DNA of 64,000 nt from Isosphaeraceae bacterium. Its GTDB lineage: Bacteria; Planctomycetota; Planctomycetia; Isosphaerales; Isosphaeraceae. The stretch lies in assembly GCA_021324445.1 (NCBI GenBank), contig JAJPJC010000246.1:1-64000 (forward strand), in the 5' to 3' direction. The notes under the pieces are model-generated. The model saw only the letters and a program-made list of their open reading frames with translations, did no database searches and was not told the origin of the DNA. Below are positions 17,946 to 27,070 of the stretch, piece after piece; position 1 is the first letter of the stretch; every line of letters begins with the position of its first letter. A program made the position numbers and the translations under genes.

Positions 17946-18431
17946 GTGGGTTTCCTCATCGGCATCCTCAATGCCCTGATCGTCCTGGGCTCGCTGTTCA
18001 TGATCTGCATCATCCTGATCCAGCGCGGCAAGGGGGGTGGGCTCGCCGGCGCCTTCGGCGGGGTCGGCGGCTCCAGTGCCTTCGGCACCAAGGCCGGCGA
18101 CGTCTTCACCAAGATCACCATCGGGGTCGCCATTGGATGGATCCTGTCGTTGATGCTGCTGGTCGTCCTGACCAATCGCCGGAACGAATCGGCATGGGGA
18201 AATGACGCGACCTCCTTCACCAAGGAACTGGCGCCGTCGTCGGGCCCGTCGAAATCCAAGTCGCCACTCGGTGGGACGGGGACGGGGACGGGAACCGGCG
18301 CGGTCCCGCCGCCGCTGCCGACACCGGCGGCGGGCTCGTCGAAACCCGCGCCGGCCTCGACTCCGGCTCCGCAACCCTCCTCGCTGCCGGGCAGCCCACC
18401 GAGTCCGCCCAGCAACTCGCCACCTCGGTAG
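17946..18431 (+). CDS. secG: preprotein translocase subunit SecG
   Basis: 161 residues from GTG 17946, with AGGGGGGA ten bases upstream. SecG assists SecYE in protein export. Two membrane helices (about 1-24 and 57-77) flank the conserved cytoplasmic loop IQRGKGGGLAGAFGGVGGSSAFGTKAGD. The C-terminal 85 residues form a Ser/Pro/Gly/Thr-rich tail, making the protein nearly twice the usual length. It follows tpiA. Confidence 0.9.
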   Translation: MGFLIGILNALIVLGSLFMICIILIQRGKGGGLAGAFGGVGGSSAFGTKAGDVFTKITIGVAIGWILSLMLLVVLTNRRNESAWGNDATSFTKELAPSSGPSKSKSPLGGTGTGTGTGAVPPPLPTPAAGSSKPAPASTPAPQPSSLPGSPPSPPSNSPPR

Positions 18432-18557
18432 GCGCGCGTTGCGAGTGGCCGGGTGTGCCCCGCAACGGACTGGTTCGGGCAGCCCGAGGGTCGCGCCCAT
18501 CACAAGGCGCCACGGCCCGAGCCGAAAACCCATCCCCCACGAACCAGCGAGGCTGTC

Positions 18558-19442
18558 TTGCTCCTGAGCATGACTGGATTTGGAGAGGCCCGGCAACAGG
18601 ACCAGCGCTGGGCGATCCGCGTCGAGATCCGGACGGTCAACAACCGGCATTTCAAGCTCAGCGCCAAGATCAGCGACGAGTTTGCGGCGATGGAGACCGC
18701 GCTGGAGCAATTGATCCGGGAGCGGGTGAGGCGCGGGACGGTCCAGGTCCTCTTGAGAATTCAACGGCCGCGGCGGCCGGAGGATTACCGGCTGAACCTG
18801 GTGGCGCTGGCCAGTTATCGCGATCAGGTGCAGAGTTTGCAAGAATCCGGCGCGGGCGTGCCGCCGCTGGACGTGTCTCAGCTCCTGCTGCTGCCGGGTG
18901 TGGTGGAGGAGGTGCGGGCGCCCGATCTGGCGCCCCAGGAGGATTGGCCCGAGATCGCCCAGGTGGTCCGCCGGGCCCTGGATGCTCTCGAGGCCGCGCG
19001 GGCCCAGGAGGGTCGGGCGATGGCCCAGGAGCTGGTGGCGTTGGGCCAATCGATCGGCGATCACCTGGGACGGATCGCCGATCGCGCGCCGATGGTCGTT
19101 CAGGAGTATCACCAGCGGCTCACCGAGCGGATCCAGGCGCTGGTGCTGGAGCAGGGGGTGACGGTCGAGTCCAAGGACCTGATCCGCGAGGTCGCGATCC
19201 TCGCCGAGCGCTGCGACATCAGCGAAGAAGTCGTCCGGCTGCGGGCCCACCTGGAGCAGTACGGCTCGATCCTCGAGGAGCCCGAGAGCTCGGGCCGAAA
19301 GCTGGAATTCCTCGTGCAGGAGATGGGTCGGGAGATCAACACGATCGGCGCGAAGGCCGGTGACATCGCGATCAGCCGGTCGGTGGTGGAGGTCAAGGCG
19401 ATCCTCGAAAAGATCCGCGAGCTGGTCCAAAATGTGGAATGA
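18558..19442 (+). CDS. yicC: YicC/YloC family endoribonuclease-like protein
   Basis: 294 residues. I chose the TTG at 18558 because it gives MLLSMTGFGEA, matching the MIRSMTGFG start of YicC homologues, and has GAGG five bases upstream; ATG 18570 would trim the conserved start. The C-terminal block EEVVRLRAHLEQY...GRKLEFLVQEMGREINTIGAKAGD is the DUF1732 signature. Homologues have been linked to RNA decay. The end overlaps gmk, reproducing the yloC-gmk-rpoZ order of other bacteria. Confidence 0.9.
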   Translation: MLLSMTGFGEARQQDQRWAIRVEIRTVNNRHFKLSAKISDEFAAMETALEQLIRERVRRGTVQVLLRIQRPRRPEDYRLNLVALASYRDQVQSLQESGAGVPPLDVSQLLLLPGVVEEVRAPDLAPQEDWPEIAQVVRRALDALEAARAQEGRAMAQELVALGQSIGDHLGRIADRAPMVVQEYHQRLTERIQALVLEQGVTVESKDLIREVAILAERCDISEEVVRLRAHLEQYGSILEEPESSGRKLEFLVQEMGREINTIGAKAGDIAISRSVVEVKAILEKIRELVQNVE

Positions 19443-20049
19443 GCGGGACGAGGCGCAGGCCGGGACTGCGGCAACCGCCGGCCGGCTGGTCGTCATCAGC
19501 GGGCCATCGGGTTCCGGGAAGAGCACCTTGGTGCGGCGGCTGCTGGCGCGCCCCGAGCTGCGGCTGACCGTCTCGGTCTCCGCCACCACCCGCAGCCCCC
19601 GGCCCGGTGAGGTGCCCGGCCGCGATTACCTCTTCCTCACCCAGGAAGAGTTCGCACGCATCCGGCAGGACCTGCTCGAGTCGGCGGTCGTTCACGGCGC
19701 GCTGTACGGCACGCCGGCCGAACCGGTCCGCCGGGCGTTGGCTCAGGGTTTGTGTGTGGTCCTGGTCATCGATGTCCAGGGAGGCTTCCAGGTCCGTGAG
19801 CAGGTCCCCGACGCCTTGCTGGTCTTCATCCAGGTTCCCAGCCTCGAGGTCCTGGAGACCCGCCTGCGGGTGCGAGGGACCGACGATGAGGCCACGATCG
19901 CCAGGCGACTGACCGCCGCCCGCCGCGAGATCGCCCTGGCCGACCATTATGATATACAAGTGATCAATGACAACCTGGATCGGGCCGTCGAGGAACTCGC
20001 CTCGATCCTGATCCAGAACGGCTGTGGAGCGAGCAAGAGCCATGATTGA
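19432..20049 (+). CDS. gmk: guanylate kinase
   Basis: 205 residues from ATG 19432, inside the yicC stop region. It phosphorylates GMP to GDP. The P-loop GPSGSGKST, the GMP-binding [13 protein letters not shown] and [12 protein letters not shown] segments, and the lid region [17 protein letters not shown] are present. It is coupled to yicC upstream and rpoZ downstream by overlapping reading frames. Confidence 0.95.
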   Translation: MWNERDEAQAGTAATAGRLVVISGPSGSGKSTLVRRLLARPELRLTVSVSATTRSPRPGEVPGRDYLFLTQEEFARIRQDLLESAVVHGALYGTPAEPVRRALAQGLCVVLVIDVQGGFQVREQVPDALLVFIQVPSLEVLETRLRVRGTDDEATIARRLTAARREIALADHYDIQVINDNLDRAVEELASILIQNGCGASKSHD

Positions 20050-20314
20050 TGAGCTGAAGGAAGAGGAGATCGTCAACAAGGTCGGGGGCCGCTTCAAGCT
20101 CTCGACCCTGATCCAGAAGCGGATGATCGCGCTGAACCAGGGGGCGCGGCCGCTGGTGGACATGCGTGGCAGTGACAAGATGTCGATCGTGATCCAGGAG
20201 ATCATGAACGACAAGATCTACCTGGACATGTCGGGCAAGCTCCAGACGGTCGAGCCGACCGAGGAGCTGGAGATGGGAGGTGAGACGATCGATCTTACGC
20301 AACCGCGAGAATGA
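20042..20314 (+). CDS. rpoZ: RNA polymerase omega subunit
   Basis: 90 residues from ATG 20042; an in-frame ATG lies at 20024. The segment [29 protein letters not shown] corresponds to the conserved omega core that binds the beta-prime C-terminus. Its position directly after gmk, overlapping it by eight bases, supports the call. The C-terminal acidic tail is variable as in the family. Confidence 0.88.
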   Translation: MIDELKEEEIVNKVGGRFKLSTLIQKRMIALNQGARPLVDMRGSDKMSIVIQEIMNDKIYLDMSGKLQTVEPTEELEMGGETIDLTQPRE

Positions 20315-20385
20315 CTAGGTCCCGCCGCGCGCGCGGATGACTCGCCGGGGGAATTCGCAAGCCCTCGAACGTCCGGGCCGATCTT

Positions 20386-20560
20386 CGTGGTGCGTGGTGC
20401 GTGGTGCGTGGGGAGATCGGATCCGGTCGGATCACCTGGCACCAGGGGGTCCGCGCCCAACGCACCACGATCTTCGAATGGATGTGTGGCGCAGCATGCG
20501 TGAGGCTTCTTCGTCCTTCGCACCACGCACCACGCACCCCGAAGGAGGCCACGCACCACG
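20386..20560. repeat. GTGGTGCGTGG word repeat, inverted
   Basis: Three tandem GTGGTGCGTG-type words (about 20388-20412) are mirrored by CGCACCACG words at 20459-20468, 20519-20540 and 20552-20560. The element fills most of the gap between rpoZ and ftsK and can fold into a long imperfect hairpin. No gene is evident in 20315-20589. Confidence 0.55.
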
Positions 20561-20589
20561 AGATCGGCTCCGCGCTGCGAGGGGGATTC

Positions 20590-22917
20590 ATGTCGTTGCG
20601 CCAGCGAGCGTTGCGCTCCGCTCCGCTGATCGCCTTTGGTCTGGCGATTGTGTTCCTGGGATTGAGTCTGCTCGGCTATGACCCGGCGGACCCGCCCGGC
20701 CGGGCCGCCGAGCCGGTCAACCAGCCTCCGTCCAATCCCTGCGGGCCGGTGGGTGCCGCGTTGGCCTTCGGGCTGTTCACGACGCTGGGTTGGTCCTGCT
20801 GGCTGCTGCCGCCTGCGCTTGTGGTGCTCCTCCTGCTGCGGATCCGCCGCCGACCGGTCCCCGACCGGCTCGGGCCGACGGTGGGATTGGGCCTGGTCGT
20901 GGTTGTGGTCGCGGCGTTCCTCCACAAGCTGGCGCCGACCCTCGAGCCCAGCGCTCCCGTCGGCAGCGGTGGTTATCTCGGCGCCCTCGTGACGATCGTT
21001 GTGGAGCGGCATTTCGGTCCCGTCGGACTGATCCTCATCCTGGCCGCGACGGGTCTCTTCGGACTGGCGCTGTGCCATGAGGTCTTGATCGGCTGGCCGG
21101 TCCAGGAGGCGCGCGCCTGGGTGCGGGGCCGGCTGGGCCGCGGCCGCCTGGGCCGGCTCCGCGGGGTTCCCGACGGCGCGGCCATGATGGCTCGGCCCCC
21201 GGGAGGCGACTGGGATCATCCCCTGCTCCTGCCCGAGGCGGTGGCTCCCGCACGGGTGCAAGTCCATCCCCCGATCCCGGTGACCGGGGCCGCGAGCTCC
21301 CCGGCGCCGGTGGCCACCCCGGCGCCGGTGACGGGGTTGGCCGGTCCAGGCGCCGCCGCCGCGACCCGCGACCTGGTCCCGGCGGCTCCGGTCCCGGCCG
21401 GGGCGCTCTTCCAACTGCCCCCTCTGGAGCTGCTCGAGCCGCCGGCCGAGTTCCCCGTCCAGGAGCACGAGGCCAAGATCCACGCGCGGGCCATGCTGCT
21501 GGAGCGGACCCTCCTGGATTTCGGCTACCAGGTCCGGGTCGTGCAGATCGATACCGGCCCGGTCATCACCCAGTTCGAGATCGAGCTCGAGGCGGGGTTG
21601 CGCGTCTCGCGGATCATCAGTCTAGCCGACGACCTGGCGATTGCTCTGGCCGTCCCGAGCGTGCGGGTCGTCGCGCCGATCCCCGGCAGGACGACGGTTG
21701 GCATCGAGGTACCCAACGACCACCGTCACATGGTCCGCCTGATCGACGTGATGACCGGCGTGGGGGGGCGATTCCAGGAATGCCGCGTTCCGCTCTTCCT
21801 GGGCAAGGATGCCAAGGGCGTTCCGCTGGTCTTCGACCTCGCCGACATGCCGCACCTCTTGATGGCCGGCCGCACCGGCACCGGCAAGTCGGTTTGCATC
21901 AACGCCATGATCCTCTCGATCCTCATGACTCGGCGGCCCGACGAGGTCAAGATGATCTTGATCGATCCCAAGAAGGTGGAGCTCACTCTGTACAAGCGGA
22001 TCCCCCACCTGATGCATCCGGTGGTCCTCGACATGAAGAAGGCGGAATCCCTCCTGGCCTGGGCTTGCGAGAAGATGGACGAGCGCTACGAGTTCCTGCG
22101 TCGGGCCGAGGTCCGGAACATCCAGGATTACAACCGGCTGGGCGCGGAGGAGATCTATGCGCGGCTGGCCCCCGAGGATGACCTGGAGCGTCAGCGGATC
22201 CCGACTCACATGCCGTATATCGTGATCGTGATCGACGAGCTGGCCGACATGCTGATGACCGCCGAGAACAGCAAGGAGCTCGAGCAGCACATCGTGCGGT
22301 TGGCCCAGCTTGCGCGTGCGGTCGGCATGCATTTGATCCTGGCCACGCAGCGACCCACCGTGGATGTGGTCACGGGGTTGATCAAGGCCAATCTGCCGGC
22401 GCGGATCGCCTTCCAGGTGACCAACCGGGGCGATTCCCGCGTCGTACTCGACGAAATGGGCGCGGAGCGACTGCTGGGCAACGGCGACATGCTGTTCTTG
22501 ATCCCGGGAACTTCCCAGATCATTCGCGCCCAGGGAACGTATGTCTCCGAAAACGAGGTCAAGGGGCTTTGCAAATACCTGGAGCGCTACCCGGTCGAGT
22601 TCAGTCGGGAGCTGCTCCAGCTCCAGGTCAGCGGCGGCCCTGGGGGCAAGGATCGGGGCGCCGCCTTGAAGCAGCGCGACGAGCTGTACGAGCCGGCCAT
22701 CGAGATCGTGGTCCGCGAGGGCCGCGGCTCCTGCTCGCTGCTCCAGCGCGCCCTGGGGATCGGCTACGGCCGCGCCGCGCGCCTGATCGACTTCATGGCC
22801 GAAGATGGCATCGTCGGCGAATTCAAGAAGGGCGAGCCGCGTGAAGTGCTCTACACCTGGGAAGAGTGGGAAGCCCTCAAGAACGGCGGCACGGCCAACG
22901 ACGATGCAGCCGCGTGA
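20590..22917 (+). CDS. ftsK: DNA translocase FtsK/SpoIIIE
   Basis: 775 residues from ATG 20590 (GAGGGGG upstream). It pumps DNA during chromosome segregation at the division site. Membrane helices occupy about the first 170 residues, followed by a Pro/Ala-rich linker. The motor has Walker A GRTGTGKSV (about 426-434) and Walker B VIVIDELADML (about 545-555). The C-terminal winged-helix gamma domain (YEPAIEIVVREGRGSCSLLQRALGIGYGRAARLIDFMAEDGIVG) should read orienting DNA motifs. The linker is short compared with E. coli FtsK. Confidence 0.96.
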   Translation: MSLRQRALRSAPLIAFGLAIVFLGLSLLGYDPADPPGRAAEPVNQPPSNPCGPVGAALAFGLFTTLGWSCWLLPPALVVLLLLRIRRRPVPDRLGPTVGLGLVVVVVAAFLHKLAPTLEPSAPVGSGGYLGALVTIVVERHFGPVGLILILAATGLFGLALCHEVLIGWPVQEARAWVRGRLGRGRLGRLRGVPDGAAMMARPPGGDWDHPLLLPEAVAPARVQVHPPIPVTGAASSPAPVATPAPVTGLAGPGAAAATRDLVPAAPVPAGALFQLPPLELLEPPAEFPVQEHEAKIHARAMLLERTLLDFGYQVRVVQIDTGPVITQFEIELEAGLRVSRIISLADDLAIALAVPSVRVVAPIPGRTTVGIEVPNDHRHMVRLIDVMTGVGGRFQECRVPLFLGKDAKGVPLVFDLADMPHLLMAGRTGTGKSVCINAMILSILMTRRPDEVKMILIDPKKVELTLYKRIPHLMHPVVLDMKKAESLLAWACEKMDERYEFLRRAEVRNIQDYNRLGAEEIYARLAPEDDLERQRIPTHMPYIVIVIDELADMLMTAENSKELEQHIVRLAQLARAVGMHLILATQRPTVDVVTGLIKANLPARIAFQVTNRGDSRVVLDEMGAERLLGNGDMLFLIPGTSQIIRAQGTYVSENEVKGLCKYLERYPVEFSRELLQLQVSGGPGGKDRGAALKQRDELYEPAIEIVVREGRGSCSLLQRALGIGYGRAARLIDFMAEDGIVGEFKKGEPREVLYTWEEWEALKNGGTANDDAAA

Positions 22918-22923
22918 GCGGCC

Positions 22924-22947
22924 GGCCCGGCTGCGACCAGCCGGGCC
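22924..22947. terminator. hairpin between convergent genes
   Basis: A perfect 9-bp stem, GGCCCGGCT with AGCCGGGCC around a GCGACC loop, lies between the ftsK stop and the histidine phosphatase stop. There is no T-tract, so it would be a weak intrinsic or a Rho-assisted two-way terminator. Confidence 0.55.
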
Positions 22948-22952
22948 GAACC

Positions 22953-23594
22953 TCACGCCACCGGGCGGGAGTCCGACGCGGCGACGACTTGGTTGAGCGC
23001 GCGGGCCATCCAGGAGTTGCCCTCGAACCACAGGTCGTTGACCGAGGCGAAGTCGATTGCGATCCGATCGAAGTCGGCCGGCGTGAATTCCTTCAGCAAG
23101 CTGGTCAGCGCCACGCGGATCACCACGCCGTGGGCCACAACAAGGATCGTTTCCCCGCGATGGCGCCGGGCGAGCTCCTCGAAGACGGGGCAGACCCGGC
23201 GGCGGATGTCGGCGAACGACTCGCCACCCGGGTGGGAGAATTCCAGGTCGCCCGCGATCCAGTGCGCCTTGGATTCGGCATAGGTCGCCCAGCCGTCTTC
23301 GCGCGACATCCCGCTCAAGGGGCCGATGCGCCGCTCGTGCAGGGCTTCGATGATGACGGGCTCCAACCCGCAGGCGCGCCCGAGGGGAATCGCGGTCTCC
23401 ACGGCCCGGCGGAGGGCCGAACAGTACAGCGCGGCCGCACTCGCATCCCGCAGCGCCTGGCCCAGCCGCTCGGCCTGGAGGGTTCCCCAGGCGCTCAGGC
23501 CGACGTCGGACTCGGCTCCGTGGAACCGATCCGGCGCGGACGTCTCGGCGTGGCGTGCCAGCAGCAGCCGTGTTCCCGGCTCGGTCGCGCTCAT
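22953..23594 (-). CDS. histidine phosphatase family protein
   Basis: 213 residues from ATG 23594, chosen for the GAGGA seven bases upstream; the frame is open to 23738. The catalytic histidine lies in LLARHAETS, a variant of the RHG motif. The second histidine is in VVAHGVVIRV, and the acid and phosphate-binding residues lie in SALRRAVETA and HERRIGPLSG. The family includes phosphoglycerate mutases and broad phosphatases such as CobC; substrate cannot be told. It is convergent with ftsK. Confidence 0.85.
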   Translation of the reverse strand: MSATEPGTRLLLARHAETSAPDRFHGAESDVGLSAWGTLQAERLGQALRDASAAALYCSALRRAVETAIPLGRACGLEPVIIEALHERRIGPLSGMSREDGWATYAESKAHWIAGDLEFSHPGGESFADIRRRVCPVFEELARRHRGETILVVAHGVVIRVALTSLLKEFTPADFDRIAIDFASVNDLWFEGNSWMARALNQVVAASDSRPVA

Positions 23595-23640
23595 CGGGTG
23601 ATCCTCGTCCCAGGGAGCCGCCAGGGCCGCCGCCCGGATC

Positions 23641-23675
23641 GGAGAACAGCCCTGAGACTCAGGGCTGTTGTCTCC
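23641..23675. repeat. long perfect palindrome upstream of the histidine phosphatase gene
   Basis: AACAGCCCTGAG and CTCAGGGCTGTT flank a single base (23644-23668), and GGAG/CTCC extends it with one bulge. It lies in the leader of the leftward gene. It could be a REP-type element of a third family, an operator or an attenuator. Confidence 0.6.
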
Positions 23676-23827
23676 GTGATCCTCTTGCAATGCCGCGCCC
23701 CGGCCGGGTATTGTATTTCCACAATGTGTCGACGGCATGGCTGATTCCTATCGGCATTTCAGGACACCGGGTTCGAGACCGGCGTTCGCGAGCAGGGGAT
23801 CTCCCACTCGGCGACGGCGAGGTTGCG

Positions 23828-24265
23828 ATGAGGTTCATTCGCTGCGAGCGACTGAAGCGGTGGGGGATCGGGGCGCTCGTGCTGCTCCTGCTCCACGGCT
23901 TAGGAGCGGCTCGCTCCGCATGGGCTGGGTGCAACCATCTCGTCGTCTCGAAGTCCGACCGCCTGGTCGATTTCCACGGGCTCGATGCACTGGTCGCTGG
24001 CGATGCATCCTCGTTCGTTCCCGACAACCCGGCTCGGGACCAGATTCCCCACCGCCCCACGCCCTGCTCGGGCCCGGGTTGCTCGAGCCGAGTCCCCATG
24101 CCCTCTCCGACAGCCGTCCCCGACTCCGACCGCTCCGATCAATGGGTCGTTCTGAACGCCCTCGCGCGCCTGCCACTGCCGTCACCACCCCATCGTGTCA
24201 TCGATGAACCGGCCGCGCGCCCGACCGGAGAAACACCTTCGATTTTCCACCCTCCCCCCGCCTGA
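23828..24265 (+). CDS. exported hypothetical protein
   Basis: 145 residues from ATG 23828 (GAGG upstream). An N-terminal signal peptide is clear: [19 protein letters not shown] then a small-residue cleavage region (AARSAWAG). The mature part has Cys residues in GCNHLV and PCSGPGCSS and a Pro-rich tail. I do not recognise the family. Confidence 0.55.
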   Translation: MRFIRCERLKRWGIGALVLLLLHGLGAARSAWAGCNHLVVSKSDRLVDFHGLDALVAGDASSFVPDNPARDQIPHRPTPCSGPGCSSRVPMPSPTAVPDSDRSDQWVVLNALARLPLPSPPHRVIDEPAARPTGETPSIFHPPPA

Positions 24266-24554
24266 GTCCACACCCGTGCGGGCGTCCCGCGCCCGCCTTC
24301 GCTCCAAAGAGAGCGAGCCGGCTCCATCCCGCGCTGACGGAGTGGAACCGCGCCGTACGCATGCGCCAAGTGACGCGTGCCGTCGCGGGCGCCGTGATGC
24401 CGTGACCATCTGCGGGCTCCAGGCTGATCGGGCCGCTCCAGGACCACTGGGGCCGAAACGAAAGCGCGCGGGCGGAGCCAGGCCCGTGCGGTTCATCGGT
24501 CATTCGATCCATTTCTTCTCAAGCCTTCGCCTCTTGAGCATGGGAGGACGTTCC
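24266..24554. other. intergenic, nothing recognised
   Basis: About 290 GC-rich bases between the exported protein and DUF1559. Overlapping open frames exist on both strands without coding character. A promoter for the DUF1559 gene should lie near its right end, but I cannot pick one out. Confidence 0.3.
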
Positions 24555-25628
24555 ATGAGCCGTCGTCACTCAGGATTCACCCTGATCGAGCTGCTGGTCG
24601 TCATCGCGATTATCTCCGTGTTGATCGCCTTGCTCTTGCCCGCCGTGCAGTCGGCGCGGGAGGCGGCTCGGCGGATGCAGTGCGTCAATAATCTCAAGCA
24701 GTTCGGGCTGGCCTTGCACAACTACGTCGAGGCGCTTCAGTCTCTCCCCTTCGGCAAGGGGGACAACTACGAGGATGAGCTCCCCATGGCCCCGGTCTAC
24801 GCCCGCTGGTCGACCCACAGCCAGATCCTCGGGTTCTTCGAGCAGTTGCCGCTGTTCAACGCCATCAACTTCAACCTGCCGCCGGAGACGCCGTTCCTGG
24901 ACTCGTACAATATGGGGTTCTATCCGGCCTATCAGGATCCCAACCGGGAGAACGCCACGGTCTGCCGGATCGCGATCGCGGCGTTCTTGTGCCCGTCGGA
25001 CACGGCGGGGGCGGGCGGGCCGCCGGGCTGGGACGGCGGCAACAACTACTTCGGCAACGAGGGCTCGTGGCTCTGCGACGCCTGCCAGCAGACCCCCAGC
25101 ACGATCGCGCCGGGGTATCTCCCCCAGGGGCCGCTCTACAATCGAAGCTGCGTCAACCTGGCGAGCATGACCGATGGGACCAGCAACACCGCCTTCTTCA
25201 GCGAGCGGCGGCGCGGGCAGGGAACGCCCGACCTCAAGAATGATATGTACATGATGAACAATGCCCTGACGATCGATCAGACCTGGCAGATGTGCAACAC
25301 CCTGGACATGACCATGGCCATGCCCCTGACGAGCTGGATGGGGGCCACCTGGGCCATCGGCGACATGACCTGCTCGACCTACAACCATGTCTCCACGCCG
25401 AATACCCGCACCTGCGCCGGCATGCCCGGTGGTATGATCATGATGCCGACCAGCTCGATGGCGAACATGACCGTGCAGCTCCCGCCGTCGAGCTACCACC
25501 CCGGCGGCGTCAACCTGCTGCTGGGCGATGGTTCGGTGCGGTTCATCAAGGAGAGCGTCGCCTTGACCGTCTGGCGCGCCTTGAGTACCCGCAACGGCGG
25601 CGAGGTCATCAGCAGTTCGGATTATTGA
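24555..25628 (+). CDS. DUF1559 pseudopilin-like protein
   Basis: 357 residues from ATG 24555 with GGGAGGACG upstream. A type IV prepilin leader ([36 protein letters not shown]) with Glu at +5 precedes a mature domain ending in the H-x9-DG motif ([18 protein letters not shown]). This is the DUF1559 (SBP_bac_10) family, strongly expanded in planctomycetes. Met-rich patches ([12 protein letters not shown]..., MPGGMIMMP) are unusual and might bind metal. Probably processed by prepilin peptidase and cell-surface associated. Confidence 0.92.
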   Translation: MSRRHSGFTLIELLVVIAIISVLIALLLPAVQSAREAARRMQCVNNLKQFGLALHNYVEALQSLPFGKGDNYEDELPMAPVYARWSTHSQILGFFEQLPLFNAINFNLPPETPFLDSYNMGFYPAYQDPNRENATVCRIAIAAFLCPSDTAGAGGPPGWDGGNNYFGNEGSWLCDACQQTPSTIAPGYLPQGPLYNRSCVNLASMTDGTSNTAFFSERRRGQGTPDLKNDMYMMNNALTIDQTWQMCNTLDMTMAMPLTSWMGATWAIGDMTCSTYNHVSTPNTRTCAGMPGGMIMMPTSSMANMTVQLPPSSYHPGGVNLLLGDGSVRFIKESVALTVWRALSTRNGGEVISSSDY

Positions 25629-25659
25629 GACAAGGGTCCATCCTCCAGAGGCGAAGACG

Positions 25660-27036
25660 ATGATCCATCCTCAACGGACGACCGGCATGACGGGCTCCTT
25701 CTGCTCCCGGCCTGGGCGAGTCCTGCTCGCCGTCGCGATCCTCACCCTCGCGCCGGCCGGAGCGGTCCGGGCGAAGAAGGCCGGGCCGGGTGCGGGCGAC
25801 GGTCCGCCACCGGCCCGGGCCAAGAGCCTGAGCGAGCGCGTGGCCGACCAATTCGTGCAGGAGTTCCAGGCTGTCTGGCCCCATCATCCGGAATGGGTAG
25901 CGATGCTCGTGGACATCCTTCAGGGGCGTCAGCTCGGCCCGGGCGATGGCTGGTTCCGGACGGCCCTGGGAAAGACGCGATACGACTGGAACGCGACGCG
26001 ACAACGACTCGATCGCGACGGCGACGGCCGGATCGCCCGCGCGGAGTTCGCCGGCTCGGATGCCGACTTCGCCCGGCTTGACCGCGACCACGACGGCTCG
26101 CTGGGCGCGCCCGACTTCGACCTCTCGGCGCACGCGCTGACCCCGTCCCCAGGCGCCATGGTCTTCTACGCCGTCGACCGCGACGGCAACGGCAAGCTGA
26201 CCCGTGAGGAGCTCGACGCCTTCTTCCGATCGGCGGATTCCGGCGGCACCGGGTTCCTCGCGCTGGCCGACCTCCAGGAGGCGCTGACGCCGCCACCGCG
26301 CGGCAAGGGCTCCTCGGGTGGCCCGCAGGGACCGAGCCGGCTCACCCTGGTCAGGGGATTGTTCCGCCAGGAGATCGGCTCACTCCAGCCCGGCCCGGCC
26401 CTGGGTGCACCCGCGCCCGACTTCACCCTCAAGACGGTCGACGGCAAGCGCGAAATCACGCTCTCGAAGCAGGTCGGCCCCAAGCCGGTCGTCCTGGTCT
26501 TCGGCAACTTCACCTGCGGCCCATTCCGCAGCCAGGCCGGTAATCTCGAGAAGCTGTACCGCCGATACCAGGACCGCGCCACGTTCCTCATGGTGTATGT
26601 CCGCGAAGCCCACCCGACCGATGGCTGGCGCATGGAGAGCAACGACCGGGTCGAGGTCTCGCTCCCTCAGCCTCAGAGCGACGCCGAGCGGATCCAGGTC
26701 GCCCAGGCGTGCAGCCGTCGACTCGAGCTGGGCATGCCCATGCTGGTCGACACCATCCACGACGTCGTCGGCGCCCGCTACAGCGGCATGCCCAGCCGCC
26801 TCTATCTCCTCGACCATCGCGGCCGGATCGCCTACAAGAGCGGACGCGGCCCGTTCGGATTCAAGCCGGCGGAGCTGGAGCATTCGCTGATCCTCCTGTT
26901 GCAGGATGAGTTTGCCGATTTGAAGGGGAAGGACACATCGGCGGCGTCCGCTCAGAAACCCCAGGGTCGGCTCTCGGCGCAATCGGATCGGCCTGCCTCG
27001 GCGGTCCGGTCGGCTCGAGCGGAGAGCCTGCCCTGA
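25660..27036 (+). CDS. EF-hand protein fused to an iodothyronine-deiodinase-like thioredoxin fold
   Basis: 458 residues with an N-terminal signal peptide (about 1-38). The middle holds EF-hand loops DRDGDGRIARAEF, DRDHDGSLGAPDF, DRDGNGKLTREEL and a weaker DSGGTGFLALADL (about residues 117-210). The C-terminal half is a redoxin: APAPDFTLKTVDG, then FGNFTCGPFRSQ with Cys286, and VYVREAHPTDGW. The last two blocks match the deiodinase family, in which the Cys position is selenocysteine in animals. It is probably an exported calcium-binding thiol oxidoreductase. Deiodination itself is not implied. Confidence 0.8.
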   Translation: MIHPQRTTGMTGSFCSRPGRVLLAVAILTLAPAGAVRAKKAGPGAGDGPPPARAKSLSERVADQFVQEFQAVWPHHPEWVAMLVDILQGRQLGPGDGWFRTALGKTRYDWNATRQRLDRDGDGRIARAEFAGSDADFARLDRDHDGSLGAPDFDLSAHALTPSPGAMVFYAVDRDGNGKLTREELDAFFRSADSGGTGFLALADLQEALTPPPRGKGSSGGPQGPSRLTLVRGLFRQEIGSLQPGPALGAPAPDFTLKTVDGKREITLSKQVGPKPVVLVFGNFTCGPFRSQAGNLEKLYRRYQDRATFLMVYVREAHPTDGWRMESNDRVEVSLPQPQSDAERIQVAQACSRRLELGMPMLVDTIHDVVGARYSGMPSRLYLLDHRGRIAYKSGRGPFGFKPAELEHSLILLLQDEFADLKGKDTSAASAQKPQGRLSAQSDRPASAVRSARAESLP

Positions 27037-27070
27037 TCGGCCTGATTAACTTTGAGGATCCAAGAGCAAC

